This document shows positions 62,126 through 64,000 of a stretch of 64,000 bases of DNA, in pieces; position 1 is the stretch's first letter; each line of letters starts with the position of its first letter. Both the position numbers and the translations under genes were made by a program. The stretch lies in the NCBI RefSeq assembly GCF_000429845.1, contig NZ_AUCQ01000023.1:25044-89043 (forward strand). The letters are read 5' to 3'. The DNA is from Comamonas composti DSM 21721. GTDB lineage: Bacteria > Pseudomonadota > Gammaproteobacteria > Burkholderiales > Burkholderiaceae_C. Under the pieces are notes generated by a model. The model did not search any database. It was not told the origin of the DNA and saw nothing but the letters and a program-made list of their open reading frames with translations.

Positions 62126-63300
62126 GGGGCAGCCTTTTCGACGGCTGCTTCCTTTTCAGGAGCTGGCTGCGCTTGTCCCTGCTGGGCTGCAGGGGTATTT
62201 TTCTGATACTTGTCCTGGTAGATGCCGACTTTTTGCCCGGGGTTGAGCACATGCACGCCCGTGGCCACGACCTGCATGCCGGGCTCCAGGCCCGAGAGCA
62301 CCACCACCTCGTTGCCGTCGGCCGGCCCCAGCTCCACGGGCTGCAGCCTGACGCTGGAGCTGGCCGCATCGAACAGCCATACGGCCGTGCCCTGGCCCTC
62401 GCCCCCATGCTGGCGCAAGGCGCTCAGCGGCAGCTTGATCAGGGCCGGCGCGCTCTGGCCGTCCACGGGCCGGGCGCGCACCGTGGCGCCCAGCGCAGGC
62501 GCCCCCTGCTCGGGCAGGGCCACCTTGACCTGGTAGGTGCGCGTGACCGGATCGGCGCTGGCCGCGATCTCGCGCACCCGGCCCATGACGGGCTCGGCCT
62601 CGGCCGCCCAGAAGCTCACGTTCACGTCCTGGCCCAGGCTCAGGCTCGCGCGCCGGTCCTCGGGCACGGCAAACACCGCATCGCGCGGACCGTCCTTGGC
62701 CAGGCGCACCACGGGCGTACCCGCCCCGACCACCTGGCCGGGCTCGGCATCGATGCCCGTGACCACGCCGGCCGCATCGGCCAGCAATTGCGCATACGAG
62801 GCCTGATTGCTTTGCGCGGCCAGCTGGGCCTGGGCCTGGTCCAGGCTCGCCTGGGCGGACTTGAGCGCGGCCTCGCGGCGTTCGAGCTCGGCCCCGCTGA
62901 TGAAGTTCTCGCTCTTGAGCGCCGCATAGCGGCGCACATCGGCGGCGGCCAGATCGCGCTGGGTCGTGGCCGCCGCCACCTGGGCGCGCGCGGCATCGGT
63001 GCTCAGGCCCAGATCGCGCGCATCCAGACGCGCCAGCACCTGGCCGGCCTCGACATGCTGGCCCGGCTCCACGCTGCGGCTCACGATCTTGCCGCCCACG
63101 CGAAAGCCCAGGCGCGACTCCACCCTGGCCCGGACCTCGCCCGCATACTCCAGCCGCGCCCCCTGGGTGCCTGGCGCCACGGTCAGCAGCTTGACTGCGC
63201 GCAGCGGCTCGGGCACAGCCTCGGTCCTGGAGCAGGCCTGGAGCAGCAGCGCAGCCGCACAGACCGATGCCAGGGCCCAGCAGCGCGGCAGGGCTGTCAT
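62122..63300 (-). CDS. RND efflux periplasmic adaptor lipoprotein, second system
   Basis: A 392-residue adaptor from the start at 63300 (MTALPRC), with a lipobox LLLQAC. A start at 63336 would add 12 residues before the signal peptide. It shows the lipoyl-like strand GFRVGGKIVSRSVEPGQHVEAGQVLARLD, an alpha hairpin rich in alanine and glutamine, and the beta-barrel. Its stop overlaps the permease start, so the two are coupled. The MITE-like copy lies about 150 bases upstream. Confidence 0.9.
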   Translation of the reverse strand: MTALPRCWALASVCAAALLLQACSRTEAVPEPLRAVKLLTVAPGTQGARLEYAGEVRARVESRLGFRVGGKIVSRSVEPGQHVEAGQVLARLDARDLGLSTDAARAQVAAATTQRDLAAADVRRYAALKSENFISGAELERREAALKSAQASLDQAQAQLAAQSNQASYAQLLADAAGVVTGIDAEPGQVVGAGTPVVRLAKDGPRDAVFAVPEDRRASLSLGQDVNVSFWAAEAEPVMGRVREIAASADPVTRTYQVKVALPEQGAPALGATVRARPVDGQSAPALIKLPLSALRQHGGEGQGTAVWLFDAASSSVRLQPVELGPADGNEVVVLSGLEPGMQVVATGVHVLNPGQKVGIYQDKYQKNTPAAQQGQAQPAPEKEAAVEKAAP

Positions 63301-63484
63301 GCCCGGAAAAGAGGGAGACGGGGGAGAAGAAGGCATAAGAGAAGATTGAAAGGCAGGGAGATGGCTGCGGCGCCAGGATCGGCCAAGGCTAGCCGAAATG
63401 GCGGCCCCGGATGAGCGCGGGTAGCAATCTAGGAGAAGGGCTATTGCGCGTCAAGCCGGGCCTTGCTGTCCGCGCAGCCTGGTT

Positions 63485-63646
63485 AGAGCGTGTTTACGAT
63501 CTCCTCGCGGCGCGCCAGTGTCTTTGCGGGATGGGATACGAGGCGCGACACCGCAGCAATAGCCGTGCTATTGCGAGGATTCGCAACGCTGTAGACCACC
63601 CGCAAAGGCACTGGCCCCAAGGGTTGGAGCGAAATCGGGCGATTTC
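63485..63646. mobile_element. Left part of a second MITE-like element, interrupted by IS256-type element
   Basis: This matches the left 165 bases of the element at 26582-26850 with scattered differences, including the end agagcgtgtttacgatctc and the inner hairpin gcaatagc-cgt-gctattgc. It stops at gggcgatttc, where an IS256-type element begins. Its right half may lie beyond the window. Confidence 0.8.
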
Positions 63647-63648
63647 TT

Positions 63649-64000
63649 CGGAGGGTGTACAGAATTTTGTGTAAACGGACAATCCATCGCAGGCGATAGC
63701 CTGCTTGTCCGCAAACACAATGACAACCAAGAAGCACGAAGTACCGCAAGAACTGTTGACCAGCCTGCTGGCCGATTACAAGAAGCCTGAAGACCTGATT
63801 GGCGAGAACGGCTTACTCAAGCAACTGACCAAACTGCTGGTGGAGAAGGCTCTGCAAGCAGAGCTGACCGAGCACCTGGGTCACGAGCGCCATGACGCCG
63901 TGGCCAACGCCAGCGGCAACACCCGCAACGGCACGAGCAAGAAGACTCTGAAGGGCGAGTTCGGCGAACTGTCCATCGAGGTGCCACGCGATCGCCACGG
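63649..64000 (+). mobile_element. IS256-family insertion sequence, left portion
   Basis: The IS begins near 63649 with ggagggtgtacagaatttt, a typical IS256-group end, about 70 bases before the transposase. It continues past the window edge. It has inserted into the MITE-like element. Confidence 0.8.
63720..64000 (+). CDS. IS256-family transposase, N-terminal fragment (cut by window edge)
   Basis: Ninety-three codons are visible from the ATG at 63720. The sequence (LLADYKKPEDLIGENGLLKQLTKLLVEKALQAELTEHLGHERHD, then NTRNGTSKKTLKGEFGELSIEVPRDR) is the conserved N-terminal region of IS256-group DDE transposases. The catalytic domain lies beyond the window. The reading frame is intact as far as seen, so the copy may be active. 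Confidence 0.93.
   Translation, partial: MTTKKHEVPQELLTSLLADYKKPEDLIGENGLLKQLTKLLVEKALQAELTEHLGHERHDAVANASGNTRNGTSKKTLKGEFGELSIEVPRDRH

Overview
The window is GC-rich chromosomal DNA whose proteins and gene order look like a beta-proteobacterium of the family Comamonadaceae, probably Comamonas or a close relative. This assignment is a judgement from familiarity with the families (6S RNA beside zapBA, hemN/fnr pairing, short extragenic palindromes typical of the group); no database was searched. No rRNA and no CRISPR array is present. There are three tRNA genes, one 6S RNA and one cobalamin riboswitch.

Left part (1-14,250): a cobalamin uptake and late-synthesis locus, read leftward. A B12 riboswitch precedes btuB, followed by cobB/cbiA, cobU, a 3-unit 125-bp tandem repeat, then btuF-btuC-btuD. 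After an interposed module (RpiR-type regulator, class III aminotransferase, Asp/Glu-racemase-like protein) the B12 genes resume with cobO, bluB, cbiB, cobD and the start of cobQ. No corrin-ring genes are seen here, so the set fits uptake, adenosylation and nucleotide-loop assembly.

14,500-25,000: cell-division genes zapB-like and zapA with 6S RNA behind them, a TauE/SafE permease, a cyclic-di-GMP pair (HD-GYP protein and PAS-GGDEF-EAL protein), and an oxygen-response block (TauE/SafE-like membrane protein, hemN, fnr) with a consensus FNR box between the divergent hemN and fnr. Then come tRNA-Gly(GCC) and tRNA-Leu(TAA).

24,390-41,650: mostly housekeeping and small accessory genes: metallopeptidase, murI, a 269-bp MITE-like element with perfect 19-bp inverted ends, acetyltransferase, CheX-like protein, MarR plus Bcr/CflA-type exporter, divergent fumC and class I fumarase, selO-msrB, an AraC/beta-lactamase-fold pair, and an EamA exporter.

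41,650-55,060: a TetR-controlled tripartite RND efflux operon, a queuosine-precursor transporter, an ECF41-type sigma factor with its own consensus-type promoter and a carboxymuconolactone-decarboxylase-like partner, a LysR/MBL-fold pair, and a basic-amino-acid ABC importer.

55,556-58,793: a 3.06-kb island bounded by 110-bp direct repeats that include the 3' end of tRNA-Leu(TAG). It holds remnants of IS630, IS3 and IS30-type elements, an AT-rich membrane-protein gene, and two integron-type gene cassettes with attC-like sites but no integrase. This is the most unusual part of the window. The right end holds a second RND pump with its adaptor, a second copy of the MITE-like element, and an IS256-family transposase that runs off the window.
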